Below, one piece after another: positions 14,120-24,843 of a stretch of DNA of 64,000 nucleotides (its first letter is position 1; each line of letters starts with the position of its first letter). Origin of the DNA: Thamnaconus septentrionalis (taxonomy: Eukaryota > Chordata > Actinopteri > Tetraodontiformes > Monacanthidae); the NCBI GenBank assembly GCA_009823395.1, contig CM020513.1, forward strand, positions 4,851,001 to 4,915,000. The letters run 5' to 3'. Below the pieces are notes generated by a model. It ran no database searches. It saw only the letters and a program-made list of their open reading frames with translations, and had not been told where the DNA came from. Position numbers and translations under genes: made by a program.

Positions 14120-14282
14120 ATGTCAAGTGAGATAAAAATTTATATCACTTCATGGAACTGCAGGGGGTTAAGAAAACCTAAGAAAGTCCAACAAATCATG
14201 AATAGGATTCAATTACTGCAGTCGAACATTGCAGTTTTTCAACCATGCCCACTTCAGCCAAAAGACAGGACTCGTCGCTAAA
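14120..14282 (+). pseudogene. L1/Tx1-like LINE ORF2 start fragment (endonuclease N-terminus)
   Basis: From ATG at 14120 the frame reads MSSEIKIYITSWNCRGLRK and continues to a stop near 14280. The motif SWNCRGL at about residue 10 is the start of the apurinic-like endonuclease domain of L1/Tx1-type LINEs (typically xxWNVRGL). It is cut off after about 53 codons; the rest of the endonuclease and all of the RT are missing. Confidence 0.7.
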
Positions 14283-14383
14283 GGTGGGGATACTGACAAG
14301 CCAAACTTCTCTTTGCTAACCTCACTCGTTTTTTTGTCAGCAAGTCAGCATTTCCATTTGTGTGGGGAGGTGTTCTGTCTCGA

Positions 14384-14530
14384 CTAGCCCTGATTGATTC
14401 CGGAGCCGAGGACAACTGTTGGACACGGAGCTGGCTCAACAACTGTGCTGGGCCATCAAAGAGCTGGAGAGCCCCATTCTGGCCCTAGCTCTCAATGGAA
14501 GGGAGTTCACCAAGATAACCCAAAAGTGCT
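14384..14530 (+). pseudogene. Ty3/Gypsy retrotransposon protease fragment, frameshifted
   Basis: The frame shows ALIDSGAEDN, the aspartic-protease active-site motif (DSG) of Ty3/Gypsy Pol. A change of frame then gives ELAQQL and KELESPILALALNGREF, matching the segment that follows in fish Sushi-type Gypsy elements. It is a short, broken relic with no LTRs nearby, lying between the LINE 5' fragment and a LINE 3' end. Confidence 0.75.
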
Positions 14531-14559
14531 CCCCAGACTGATCTCTCAGCACCGTATAA

Positions 14560-14740
14560 ATGGAACAAACCTGGCACAGTGTCACTTGTGTCAATTTATT
14601 ATATTGTTTTTAACTGACTCTATGTCTTTTATATCTCCTTGTGGTCTTTCTTTTCTTTTCAAATTGGGTAGCTCAACCGCAATTTTGTTGTTACTACTTG
14701 TACTGCGATGGCAATAAAGGCTATGCTACTCTATTCCAAT
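14560..14740 (+). mobile_element. LINE 3' end (L1/Tx1-like)
   Basis: The stretch ends with tgtactgcgatggcaataaaggctatgctactctattcc-type sequence, that is a 'caataaagg' tail followed by degenerate CTATT units, as at the 3' ends of many fish LINEs. With the ORF2 start at 14120 it may be two ends of one internally deleted copy. Confidence 0.5.
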
Positions 14741-14901
14741 TTGGGGTAAGATACCAATGTTTGAGAACATCTGGGGCCCTTTTGAAAATGTTCTTGCTAA
14801 CATCCAATGACCCATAAATCCTAATTCTGTGTGAGATATAATGGTGAAGTAAATCATTGTAATCCATTACGTCGACTAATCGTTGCAGCCCTAATTCACA
14901 C

Positions 14902-16358
14902 ACCTGTAGGAGGAACAGCATCTGCTGAGTGGCTGATCAGTGAAAGGGGGGGCGCCCCCGACCTGAGGACAATGACAGCGAGCCAGGCTCAGCAGGAAAC
15001 CTTCTTTCAACAACGGTTTTTATCTGCAGCCAGAGCATATGAGGGCGTGGCATAAATCATAATAAGATGTTTACTCATATTTTTTACATTAAAACATTGT
15101 CGCTTGGAAAGAAGGAATCAGGAAGCGCTCTTTCAAATAAAAGCCTTGTCACTTCTTGATCGAGGAGGAGGACAATTGGTTTGTTTTTTTGCTCAAGTAC
15201 GGCTCATATATTCAGTTTTTGTAGGATTGATGTTAGCCATCGAAAACGTCATGCAACCGTTGTTTTGAAACCCCCCGGAATGATGAGCGGGAATCGCTCA
15301 CTTCCGGATCAATATGCTGCTTCTGCTGTGCGCTGTAAAGAGTTGCATCGCTTCTTAAACTGGTTTGACAGGGGCGTGATCTGGATGTCATGCGTCCTTG
15401 TCCATGGATAAGATTTAAAGACTCTGAGTTCCCCCCTCATCTCGACGCCATCTGCTTTCTCTGTTTGCTTTCTAACATGTGCGTATTCAAAATTAAAACC
15501 ATCAAAAAGCTGCCAGTGAGCTTCGACGTGCCGACGGATTTATCTGCGGAGTAAAGACTCTTGCAAGCAGGTCGACTCGAGATTTGGCACAAAATATAAA
15601 TGAGTTATTAACCTGAACGATGAGCTTACGAACAATGAACATTAACTTGGTAAGAAGCAGAAGGCTCTTAAGGAGGAAGGAGTCTCAGGAAACATCCTCG
15701 TCCTCTTAATATTATGCTATTATTATTTGATGGATTTAGTGCTTATATAAATGACCCAACTAGCGCCGAACAAGCGCTACTAGACGCTACATGCTAAGTC
15801 CCTTTGCTCTTTCTTGAGCGGTGTCTGTTTGAACCAGTGTAGACAGTGAATGGATAACGAGCGTTTAAATTAGCACTGAACACTCTCACTTGCCTTTAAT
15901 CAGTTCTGACAAACAAAAACGAACAAACAACACCCGCACGCACAAACGTCTCGTCTCTCAGCTCCCTGCTTGGCTCTGTTCTGATGGTTGCCTCATCAAT
16001 CGCTCCTCCGCTCTCCACTGGGAGCGCGAGGGAGGAGAGATAGTGTGCGTGCGACAGCCGTAGAGATCGTATCTGTGAGACGACACACAAAAAAAAAAAA
16101 AAATCAAATGAGCGACTGGAGGCCTCGGTTTGGCAGGAAAAACCGCCTCTGCCGTGGCGCTGGGCGTGTGAAGCCCTGCCAGTGTGACGGAAACTGCTGC
16201 CGGCTGTTCGATTGCATCGCTCTTCTTGTTTTTTTTTTTTTTTTTACGACTGAACAGGTTCAAATAGTTCAGGGAGTTTTCTCCTTCTTCATCCAGCAGT
16301 TTTTTTTTTTTTTTTATAAAAGTCCACATTGTGACTGCAGGCGCATATTGAGGCCCTC

Positions 16359-16396
<38 letters not shown>

Positions 16397-17255
16397 ATTC
16401 TGTGCAAAGAACTTAATATGCAGTGAAATAAAGCCCAAAACAAAATTTTTTGAGCTTTTTATGAGTGGGTTATTTGTTTTGCAGCGACCAATGTCTCTTT
16501 TTATTTTCATGGCCAGATGCAGGTTTTTGGCTCAGTTCTGTCCACCGACTGCACACGAACATCTGCATCCTAGTTGAGGTTACTGACAGTTATCCCAGAA
16601 AAAACGTTTAATTATTTTCTTTTGTACCACCGGCGTGTGTAGTTAATTCTACTTCACCGTGAACTTGGTGGTAAGTTAGAACTGATTTTACTTCGTGTTG
16701 GTTCTTTTATCTCAGACGTAGATTTTTGAGGTTTTTATTTACCTGGCATGTTTCGGCGGATTCTTCCGCTTTCATCAGTGTCACATGATGTTGGCGTGTG
16801 ACTGGCCTTGCAGCCAGCTGATGCTTATTGAAGGCAGAATAAACTTAATTAAGTCATTTGAACTGATGTTGTAGTACTAGAAACCGGCTCGTTTTTAACA
16901 TGGTCTAATCTCGACATCACGAGGGTTAATAATAATAATTTTGAAAAATCAACAAATTCCAAACTGGGTTTCACACATTTGTTATCTTTCGAAGTATTTC
17001 CACTGGAAGTGAGATGACTAATACACAAATCAACTGGAGTTGATTAAAAACATTATTCAATAGCATTTTCTTTCTAAACAGAAATTTTGCTTCTCAAATT
17101 GCGCTGCTGTTATATAGGAAACCACAGAGTCAATTTGTGGAGGCCTCCATTACACTTTGATTTGTCCTGGAATGACACGCACAAACAAAACAACACGCAC
17201 TACCCATTAGGTGAACGTTGACAGCCAAAAAGTGATTTGCTTCTTGCAAAATGCT
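14902..17255. other. Non-coding stretch with homopolymers and (GT)n
   Basis: No gene is supported. Poly(A) lies at 16088-16103, poly(T) at about 16229-16245 and 16300-16315, and (GT)n at 16361-16394. The piece at 16735-16780 (ggcatgtttcggcggattc) resembles repeat-derived sequence known from fish, class unresolved. The segment at about 17105-17225 resembles 24965-25105. Confidence 0.4.
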
Positions 17256-17689
17256 TTTGTGGGAATGTGAGTCCTGTTCCCTCATGTTTATGCTGATAAA
17301 TGTATCAATATGATATTCATTTTTTGCTTCCAAACTTTTTGTGGTTGCTGTTTCAACTGGTTCTAAAGTAAAGCACAATTTGTTGACTTTTCTTTTTCAC
17401 ATTTTTACTCCAATGTGATCAATGGCAATTCAAACAACCATTTAATCGAATTGAATAAGTTGATCACAGAAATGAGGTGATACACGAAAACTGTCTTTGG
17501 AATATCCATGTTTTTTTCATTCCCCCTCAGGAAGAAGGTTCACATGGGAATGTACCAGCCTTACCGGGGGGTTAACCGACAGAATGATAGAAGTCCTGTG
17601 AGGCTACATCAGCCTAAATCCCCTGACAACTGCAGGCACAATTGGAGGGAAAGGCTGAAAAGATAAAAGACAGATCCAAAAAAAAAAAA

Positions 17690-18990
17690 AAAAAAACACA
17701 CAATAAAACAGCTGATTTGAAAAGCAGATTTGGTGATGGATTTGATGTGGGACTGGAAGGAGAGGGTGGGATCAAAGATGACGCTCAGGTTGCGGACCTC
17801 AAAGGCTGGTCTGATGGAACAGCCGTCAATACTGATGAGGAGATCTCCAACCTTCCGGAGCAGTGGCTTGGGGGCCGCAACAATGAGCTCAATCTTATTG
17901 CTATTGAGTTTGAGTAGGTTGGTTGTCACCCAGGTTTTTATGGCATGGAGGCAGAAACTGTGGTAGGGAGCTGAGAGGATGGTGAGGTGCTGAGATAGAG
18001 CTGGGTATCGTCAGTGTAGCAGAGTGAAAGTTGAGGCCATGGTGGTGTATGATCTAGCCGAGTGGGAGCAGGTAGGTGGTGAAGAGAATGGGACCAAGAA
18101 CTGCAATCATACCTCTATTTGAGAGGTATGATTGAAACCATGCCAGTGCAGAGCCAGAGATGCCAAGGAGGTTGGAAAGACGTTTGAGGAGGATGTTGTG
18201 GCAAACAGTGTTGAAAGCAGCAGAGAGGTCGAGGGGGATGAGGATACTGATGTTACCAGAGTCTGCAGCAATGAGGAGGTCATTGGTGATCTTGATCAGA
18301 GTGGTCTCTGTGTTATGGTGTGTTCTATATCCTGACTGAAGAGGTTTATAGAACTCATGGTTGGACAGATGCAGATAGAGCTGGGAAGCCAATGCTGTTT
18401 CCAGGATCTTGCTGAGGAAAGGAAGGTTGGAGATCAAGTTATTGAGGTCATCAGGGTCCAGACCAGGCATTTTTAAAATGGGAGTGATAAAGGGCAATTT
18501 TGAGACTGGGGGGAATTGTACCAGAAACTATGGAGGAGTTGATTATATCTGTGATGGTGGGACTAAGGGTAGGCAGGCAGGCAGGCAGGCAGGCAGGCTT
18601 TAACCAAAGCAGTTGGCATGGGGTCCAGATGAGGCTTTGGCTTTTGAGACCAGTTTGGTAACCAGTGCACTATCCACTGGGGAGACAGCAGAGAGAGAGC
18701 AATGGGGGGAGGGGAAGCTCCGGGAGTACGCTGCCCCCTGACCGAGACACTTTGGGGGAGTGGAGGGGGAATGGGAGGCAGGTATGATGAGTTCCTAATG
18801 AATGGAGCCCACCTTCACTGAAAAGAAGTCCTGAAATTTAGAGCAGCGGTCAGGGTCCTCAGAAGTGGGGAAGGCAGCTGGAGGGTGGAGAAAAAGATTA
18901 ATGGTGGAATAATACTTGATTTTAGTTCTGGAGAGTTCTTCCTTGTTGGACCTCACATGATCCTCAAAAGCCAGACGGTGGATGGCAAGT
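17690..18990 (-). pseudogene. L2/CR1-clade LINE, ORF2 linker and reverse transcriptase fragment
   Basis: On the minus strand, from 18990 downward: HRLAFEDHVRSNKEELSRTK, then KFQDFFSVKV, then RT motifs PFITPILKMPGLDPDDLNN, SNLPFLSKI, FYKPLQSGYRTHHNTET, LLIAADSG and LDLSAAFNTVCHNIL (RT motif A), then after a deletion ILFTTYLLPLG and NLLKLNSNKIELIV and LSFQSHIKSITKSAF. This order is that of L2-type LINEs. The catalytic YADD block is lost in the deletion near 18090-17935, and stops and frameshifts occur, so it is dead. It is truncated at both ends and contains a GGCA repeat at 18571-18598. Confidence 0.9.
18571..18598. repeat. (GGCA)7 tetranucleotide inside the L2 fragment
   Basis: Seven perfect aggc units within unit 1 of the tandem duplication; the matching position in unit 2 is deleted. 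Confidence 0.95.
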
Positions 18991-20109
18991 ATCTAAATCA
19001 CATCCTTTCCTTATGAAGTCTGTTCCAGTAGAACTTTTTTTCATTTAGTCTTTGTTGATACACAGACTTCTCCATCTTCCTCAAACTTTTTTTTGCAACA
19101 CTTTGGAATTTCTTTCTTTCTTTCTTTTTTTTAAAGAATCATCTATGTTTTCATTGAGGTTTTTTTTAAATACACAAATGGAAGAGCACAGGAAACACTG
19201 CTACGAAGAGAAATGGGTATGCTGGGTCTTCATCATGGTTATGTAATAATGTTACACCCGCCCTCTTTTCAAAGGTGCTAGTGGGAAATTCAAGGGTTGT
19301 TTTACCCTTGAAATGATGCAAAGGAATTATGCAGCACAATTTTATGTTAGGGCAATCTTATGGCTCAGTTTATAATCCAACACACGGAGACTTGCGATAT
19401 ATTTAACAAACAATTTCTCGAAAGGTTCAATGTCTCCAATGTCTGAATTATCTAAACTATTACGGGAAACACTATTACAGGAAAGGAAGAGATTTAACTT
19501 CACACTTACACAAACATTAAATGATTTGTGCCACCTGCCAAAAAAAAAAAAATTGCCATGAGAACCTAATTAACTTATCGCACATTCAATCAGCGGATGA
19601 TCAATCACAGGCCGATGTGTTTCGTCTGTCTGCTGCTGTTGCGCTGCCTCGGGGCCGTTTGGCTGTGGCAGCCACAGCTTAGATGTTTCTTCAGAAACAA
19701 AGGCATCTGTATGTATTCAGGCACTAAGCGGGAAATGAGTGACATGTGTCTGATGTTGCGTCGGTTGACTCCCAGTCGGTTTTGACGCCTGCAGAGGAGG
19801 AGTCTAATGAGGACCAATGGCAAAAACTAAAAGGTGGAATCAAAGTGTAGCGAAAAATGCCAGTGGCTAAATGTGTCTCGTCAAGCAGGCGCCGACCGAG
19901 GCCTCAGACAGGTCAGATGCCTTTGACGCCTTCAAACGTTGAGGGGAAAAATTGGAGACAAAGAAAAGGCGACAAAGATGAAATGCAACGTCTGGAGGGC
20001 AGAGGCGCCAGTTGTCTGCTTGGGAGCGAAGCTCTGGCGACAGTTTCCTCATGGCTGCTTAGATGCTTCATGGTAGCTAGTGTTAAAAATAAACCCACTC
20101 ATATTATTT

Positions 20110-22719
20110 GTGGGAATGAGATCCTGTTCCCTCATGTTTATGCTGATAAATGTATCAATATGATATTCATTTTTGCTTCCAAACTTTTTATTGTTGCTGT
20201 TTCAACTGGTTCTAAAGTAAAGCACAATTTGTTGACTTTTCTTTTCACATTTTACTCCAATGTGATCAATGGCAATTCAAACAACCATTTAATCGAATTG
20301 AATAAGTTGATCACAGAAATGAGGTGATACACGAAAACTGTCTTTGGAATATCCATGTTTTCATTCCCCTCAGGAAGAAGGTTCACATGGGAATGTACCA
20401 GCCTTACCGGGGTTAACCGACAGAATGATAGAAGTCCTGTGAGGCTACATCAGCCTAAATCCTGACAACTGCAGGCACAATTGGAGGAAAGGCTGAAAAG
20501 ATAAAAGACAGATCCAAAAAAAAAAAAACACACAATAAAACAGCTGATTTGAAAAGCAGATTTGGTGATGGATTTGATGTGGGACTGGAAGGGAGGGTGG
20601 GATCAAAGATGGCGCTCAGGTTACTGCGGACCTCAAAAGGCTGGTCTGATGGAACAGACGTCAATACTGATGAGGAGATCTCCAACCTTCCGGAGCAGTG
20701 GCTTGGGGGCGCAACAATGAGCTCAATCTTATTGCTATTGAGTTTGAGTAGGTTGGTTGTCACCCAGGTTTTATGGCATGGAGGCAGAAACTGTGGTAGG
20801 GAGCTGAGAGGATGGTGAGGTGCTGAGATAGAGCTGGGTATCGTCAGTGTAGCAGAGTGAAAGTTGAGGCCATGGTGGTGTATGATCTAGCCGAGTGGGA
20901 GCAGGTGGGTGGTGAAGAGAATGGGACCAAGAACTGCAATCATACCTCTATTTGAGAGGTATGAGTTGAAACCATGCCAGTGCAGAGCCAGAGATGCCAA
21001 GGAGGTTGGAAAGAACGTTTGAGGGAGGATGTTGTGGCAAACAGTGTTGAAAGCAGCAGAGGTCGAGGGGGATGAGGATACTGATGTTACCAGAGTCTGC
21101 AGCAATGAGGAGGTCATTGGTGATCTTGATCAAGTGGATCTCTGTGTTATGGTGTGTTCTATATCCTGACTGAAAGGGTTTATAGAACTCATGGTTGGAC
21201 AGATGCAGATAGAGCTGGGAAGCCAATGCTGTTTCAGGATCTTGCTGAGGAAAGGAAGGTTGGAGATCAAGTTATTGAGGTCATCAGGGTCCAGACCAGG
21301 CATTTTTAAAATGGGAGTGATAAAGGGCAATTTTGAGACTGGGGGTGTACCAGACACTTTAACCAGTGGGGGAGTGGAGGGGAATGGGAGGCAGGTATGA
21401 TGAGTTCCTAATGAATGGAGCCCACCTTCACTGAAAAGAAGTACTGAAATTTAGAGCAGCGGTCAGGGTCCTCAGAAGTGGGGAAGGCAGCTGGAGGGTG
21501 GAGAAAAAGATTAATGGTGGAATAATACTTGATTTTAGTTCTGGAGAGTTCTTCCTTGTTGGACCTCACATGATCCTCAAAAGCCAGACGGTGGATGGCA
21601 AGTATCTAAATCACATCCTTTCCTTATGAAGTCTGTTCCAGTAGAACTTTTTTTCATTTAGTCTTTGTTGATACACAGACTTCTCCATCTTCCTCAAACT
21701 TTTTTTTGCAACACTTTGGAATTTCTTTCTTTCTTTCTTTTTTTTAAAGAATCATCTATGTTTTCATTGAGGTTTTTTTTAAATACACAAATGGAAGAGC
21801 ACAGGAAACACTGCTACGAAGAGAAATGGGTATGCTGGGTCTTCATCATGGTTATGTAATAATGTTACACCCGCCCTCTTTTCAAAGGTGCTAGTGGGAA
21901 ATTCAAGGGTTGTTTTACCCTTGAAATGATGCAAAGGAATTATGCAGCACAATTTTATGTTAGGGCAATCTTATGGCTCAGTTTATAATCCAACACACGG
22001 AGACTTGCGATATATTTAACAAACAATTTCGAAAGGTTCAATGTCTCCAATGTCTGAATTATCTAAACTATTACGGGAAACACTATTACAGGAAAGGAAG
22101 AGATTTAACTTCACACTTACACAAACATTAAATGATTTGTGCCACCTGCCAAAAAAAAAAAAATTGCCATGAGAACCTAATTAACTTATCGCACATTCAA
22201 TCAGCGGATGATCAATCACAGGCCGATGTGTTTCGTCTGTCTGCTGCTGTTGCGCTGCCTCGGGGCCGTTTGGCTGTGGCAGCCACAGCTTAGATGTTTC
22301 TTCAGAAACAAAGGCATCTGTATGTATTCAGGCACTAAGCGGGGAAATGAGTGACATGTGTCTGATGTTGCACGTGGTTGACTCCCAGTCGGTTTTGACG
22401 CCTGCAGAGAGGAGTCTAATGAGGACTAATGGCAAAAACTAAAAGGTGGAATCAAAGTGTAGCGAAAAATGCCAGTGGCTAAATGTGTCTCGTCAAGCAG
22501 CGCCGTCGAGGCCTCAGACAGGTCAGATGCCTTTGACGTCTTCAAACGTTGAGGGAAAAGCGGAGACAAAGAAAGGGGCGACAAAGATGAAATGCAACGT
22601 CTGGAGGGCAGAGGCGCCAGTTGTCTGCTTGGGAGCGAAGCCCTGGCGACAGTTTCCCATGGCTGCTTAGATGCTTCGATGGTAGCTAGTGTTAAAAATA
22701 AACCCACTCATATTATTTT
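20110..22719. repeat. Tandem duplication, unit 2 (about 2.6 kb)
   Basis: Starts directly at the end of unit 1 with tgggaatgagatcc (compare 17259) and ends with the same cactcatattattt at 22706-22719. The block 21605-22440 is almost identical to 19000-19840. It lacks about 230 bases present in unit 1, including the GGCA repeat. Very recent duplication or an assembly artefact. Confidence 0.95.
20520..21602 (-). pseudogene. L2/CR1-clade LINE fragment, second copy in duplicated unit
   Basis: Counterpart of 17690-18990 in the second unit, with the same truncation points and the same internal RT deletion. Extra single-base frameshifts break frames that are open in copy 1 (for example AAFNTVCHNIL is split at about 21040), and about 230 bases between the linker and RT are missing. 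The shared deletion shows one insertion that was then duplicated. Confidence 0.9.
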
Positions 22720-22829
22720 GATGTCAAAGAGCACAATGGTGCTCAAGAAAACCTGCTGCGGGACTTTGTCAAGACTTTGAGATAGACAGAGAGACAAATT
22801 GTTAGGCCCAGGGTCAAGGGAAAATGTAG

Positions 22830-23580
22830 ACGTAAGATAGCATGACCTGAGCAACTAGTGCAAGCCTTTGTCTCCTCGAGGCTTGATTATTGTAATGCTC
22901 TCCTCATCGGGATACCTAGCAAGAGCATCCAAAAGCTCTAGCATATTCAGAACAGCGCTGCTAGGATCCTGATGAGGGTGCGCAAATACGACCACATAAC
23001 CCCCATCCTGAAGTCACTGCACTGGCTCCCTATTGAACTCAGGATTCATTACAAGATTTCTCTCCTCACCCACCAGTGTGTATATTGAAATGCCTCAGAC
23101 TACCTTAAGGAACTGCTCATCACCCAGACCTCCTCCCGCACCCTCCGCTCTAGCACTGCAAACCTCCTTCAAGTCCCAAGAACGAAACTTCACAACATGG
23201 GTGATTGAGCCTTTTGCTCGGCTGCTCCCAGGCTGTGGAATACTCTCCCAGACCATCTGAGTGCACCACAGTCTGCGGACACTTTCAAGCGTGGCCTAAA
23301 GACTTTCCCTTTCACAAAGGCCTTTCCTTAGCCTTTTTTATGCCTCATTGCTTTGGTTGTGTTGGTTTTTTTACTAAATATGTTTTACATTAGGTTTTAT
23401 GTCCTTTTGTGTCTCATCGCTCGGGTTGTGTGTGTTTCTTTTTTTTTTAACAATTATGTCTTATAGCAGGTTTTATATCTTTTATGTCTCTTGCTATTTG
23501 TTTATATTAGGTTTTATGCTTCTTGTAGCACTTTGAGATTTCTTTTTGTAAAGTGCAATATAAATAAAATGTATTCTTTT
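22830..23580 (+). pseudogene. L2/CR1-clade LINE ORF2 C-terminus and 3' tail
   Basis: Plus-strand frame with QAFVSSRLDYCNALLIG, NSAARILMRVRKYDHITPIL, SLHWLPIELRIHYKISLLTH, then SRTLRSS, FCSAAPRLWNTLP and ADTFKRGLKTFPF, the standard C-terminal region of L2-type ORF2. Stops interrupt it (after IQKL, after CVY). It ends with a 3' UTR and the terminal phrase taaagtgcaatataaataaa, the usual L2 end, at about 23550-23575. It begins almost where the minus-strand fragment leaves off. Confidence 0.9.
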
Positions 23581-24127
23581 TAATTTTATGACCTCTTACC
23601 TTCCCCTCTAACAGACAATATCATTGTAGTTAGGTGATTGGCTTTCCTTCACTCCTGACTTAAAACAAGAGAAAAACTATCCGTAGAAAAGGGATTCTCA
23701 TTACCACTCACCGCTGTGTCATCTGCATATCTAGAAATTCACCGTCTGCAACCCTCTCTGTCTCTGAATGTCATTATTTATTTCCAGGAACTTCTGCTGA
23801 CCATCTGATTTCCACTGGAACACTGGGTTAGTGAGTGCTGAATAGTTTTTTCTGGAGGTGTGGACTGCGCACACCCCAGTGGCACACGGGATCAACTGAA
23901 GTGATGATGGGTAGGGGACAGGCATTTTCTCAACTTAGCCAAACTTTTACATCTAAAGCCGAAGTCTTATCTTAAGAGTCAAGCAATATAGTTTAAACTC
24001 TAATATCAGTCAAACACATTTGAGGACACCTGTGCATGACGTAATTTGGTATTATGAACATATAAAATGTGTAGCCACAGGGGAAAAACATGCAGTGAAA
24101 CGTTTTCAGTATGTTCAATAGACTATT
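23581..24127. other. Non-coding spacer; nothing recognised
   Basis: Between the L2 3' end and the TTAA-type element; short frames only and no repeat that I recognise. Confidence 0.4.
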
Positions 24128-24843
24128 GCCCCAATTCCACTGGCCAAAAAACGTGGGGTTTTTTGAAAATAATCTGCATTTGGTGGCGGTGGAATCTGCT
24201 CACCGAGCCGCGCGACAAAGCAGGTCAAACAACCAGGCAATTGACCCGGGTCAAAATCGGCTCGATCGGCTCCGCACCAATCGGCTTGCGGTGGAATCTG
24301 GAAACCCGGGTCAACACCACCATTTTTCCCTGCCGCATGGGGTGACGTTGATCGTAACGTGCGCTAAATCAGAATATCGCACCAGTCGCGGCGTATATCA
24401 AGTACTGATGCAAAGGTTTTCGATCACCTTCCATCAGCGCTCGATAATTGTTCATTGTCCTCCGGCTGTTTCGCCTGCTGCTCGCGCACAAAATGGACCA
24501 GACGCCGAAACAATCGCTGCACGGCGGGAAGCGGCCGCGGAGGTGCGCGCCGCTTCAAGACTGGCGTGAACGACGTGATCGTTCCACTATAGCCAAAAGT
24601 GGCCAACAACTAAGAACACTGGCCACCGCCGGACTCTTGAATTCTGTAGCACTTCGTCATGCGATCTCAGCGCGATGACGTTAGCAGACACGCAGCGGTG
24701 AAAGCGGAGGGGTGCAGCTTGCCGGCGGGCGTGACACCCCGCTGGGTTTGGTGCGTGGAGACGTGACTCAATGCCGATTGCTTCCGCGACGTCCCGCGTC
24801 TAAAAACATGGTGTCATCCCGCTAATTTTAGTGGAACAGAGGC
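24128..24843. mobile_element. Non-autonomous DNA transposon, TTAA-type, about 716 bp
   Basis: Left end gccccaattccact and right end agtggaacagaggc are imperfect inverted repeats (10 of 14). TTAA follows the right end (24844-24847) and also borders the matching end of the related fragment at 13961-13964, pointing to a TTAA-inserting family (piggyBac or Kolobok type). The interior is CpG-rich and unlike the AT-rich surroundings. An ATG at about 24493 opens a short basic frame (MDQTPKQSLHGGKRPRR), which might be a remnant of a captured 5' exon. Confidence 0.65.

Larger units (their letters stand above)
13175..14893. mobile_element. Outer hAT-type DNA transposon (non-autonomous, carrying nested insertions)
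   Basis: Left end TAGGGCTGCAAC at 13175, right end GTTGCAGCCCTA at 14893, followed inward by gactaatc motifs typical of a common fish hAT family. The 8-bp flanks are attcaaac (13167-13174) and attcacac (14894-14901), a target duplication with one mismatch, the hAT length. No transposase is visible; most of its 1719 bp is later insertions. Confidence 0.85.
17256..20109. repeat. Tandem duplication, unit 1 (about 2.85 kb)
   Basis: From tttgtgggaatg at 17256 to cactcatattattt at 20109. The same order of sequence recurs at 20110-22719, including an L2 fragment, a CTTT run (19106-19130) and a block with mostly unique-looking DNA (19000-20100). Differences are mainly 1-4 base changes in homopolymer length, with one longer segment (about 18530-18760) missing from unit 2. 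Confidence 0.95.
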
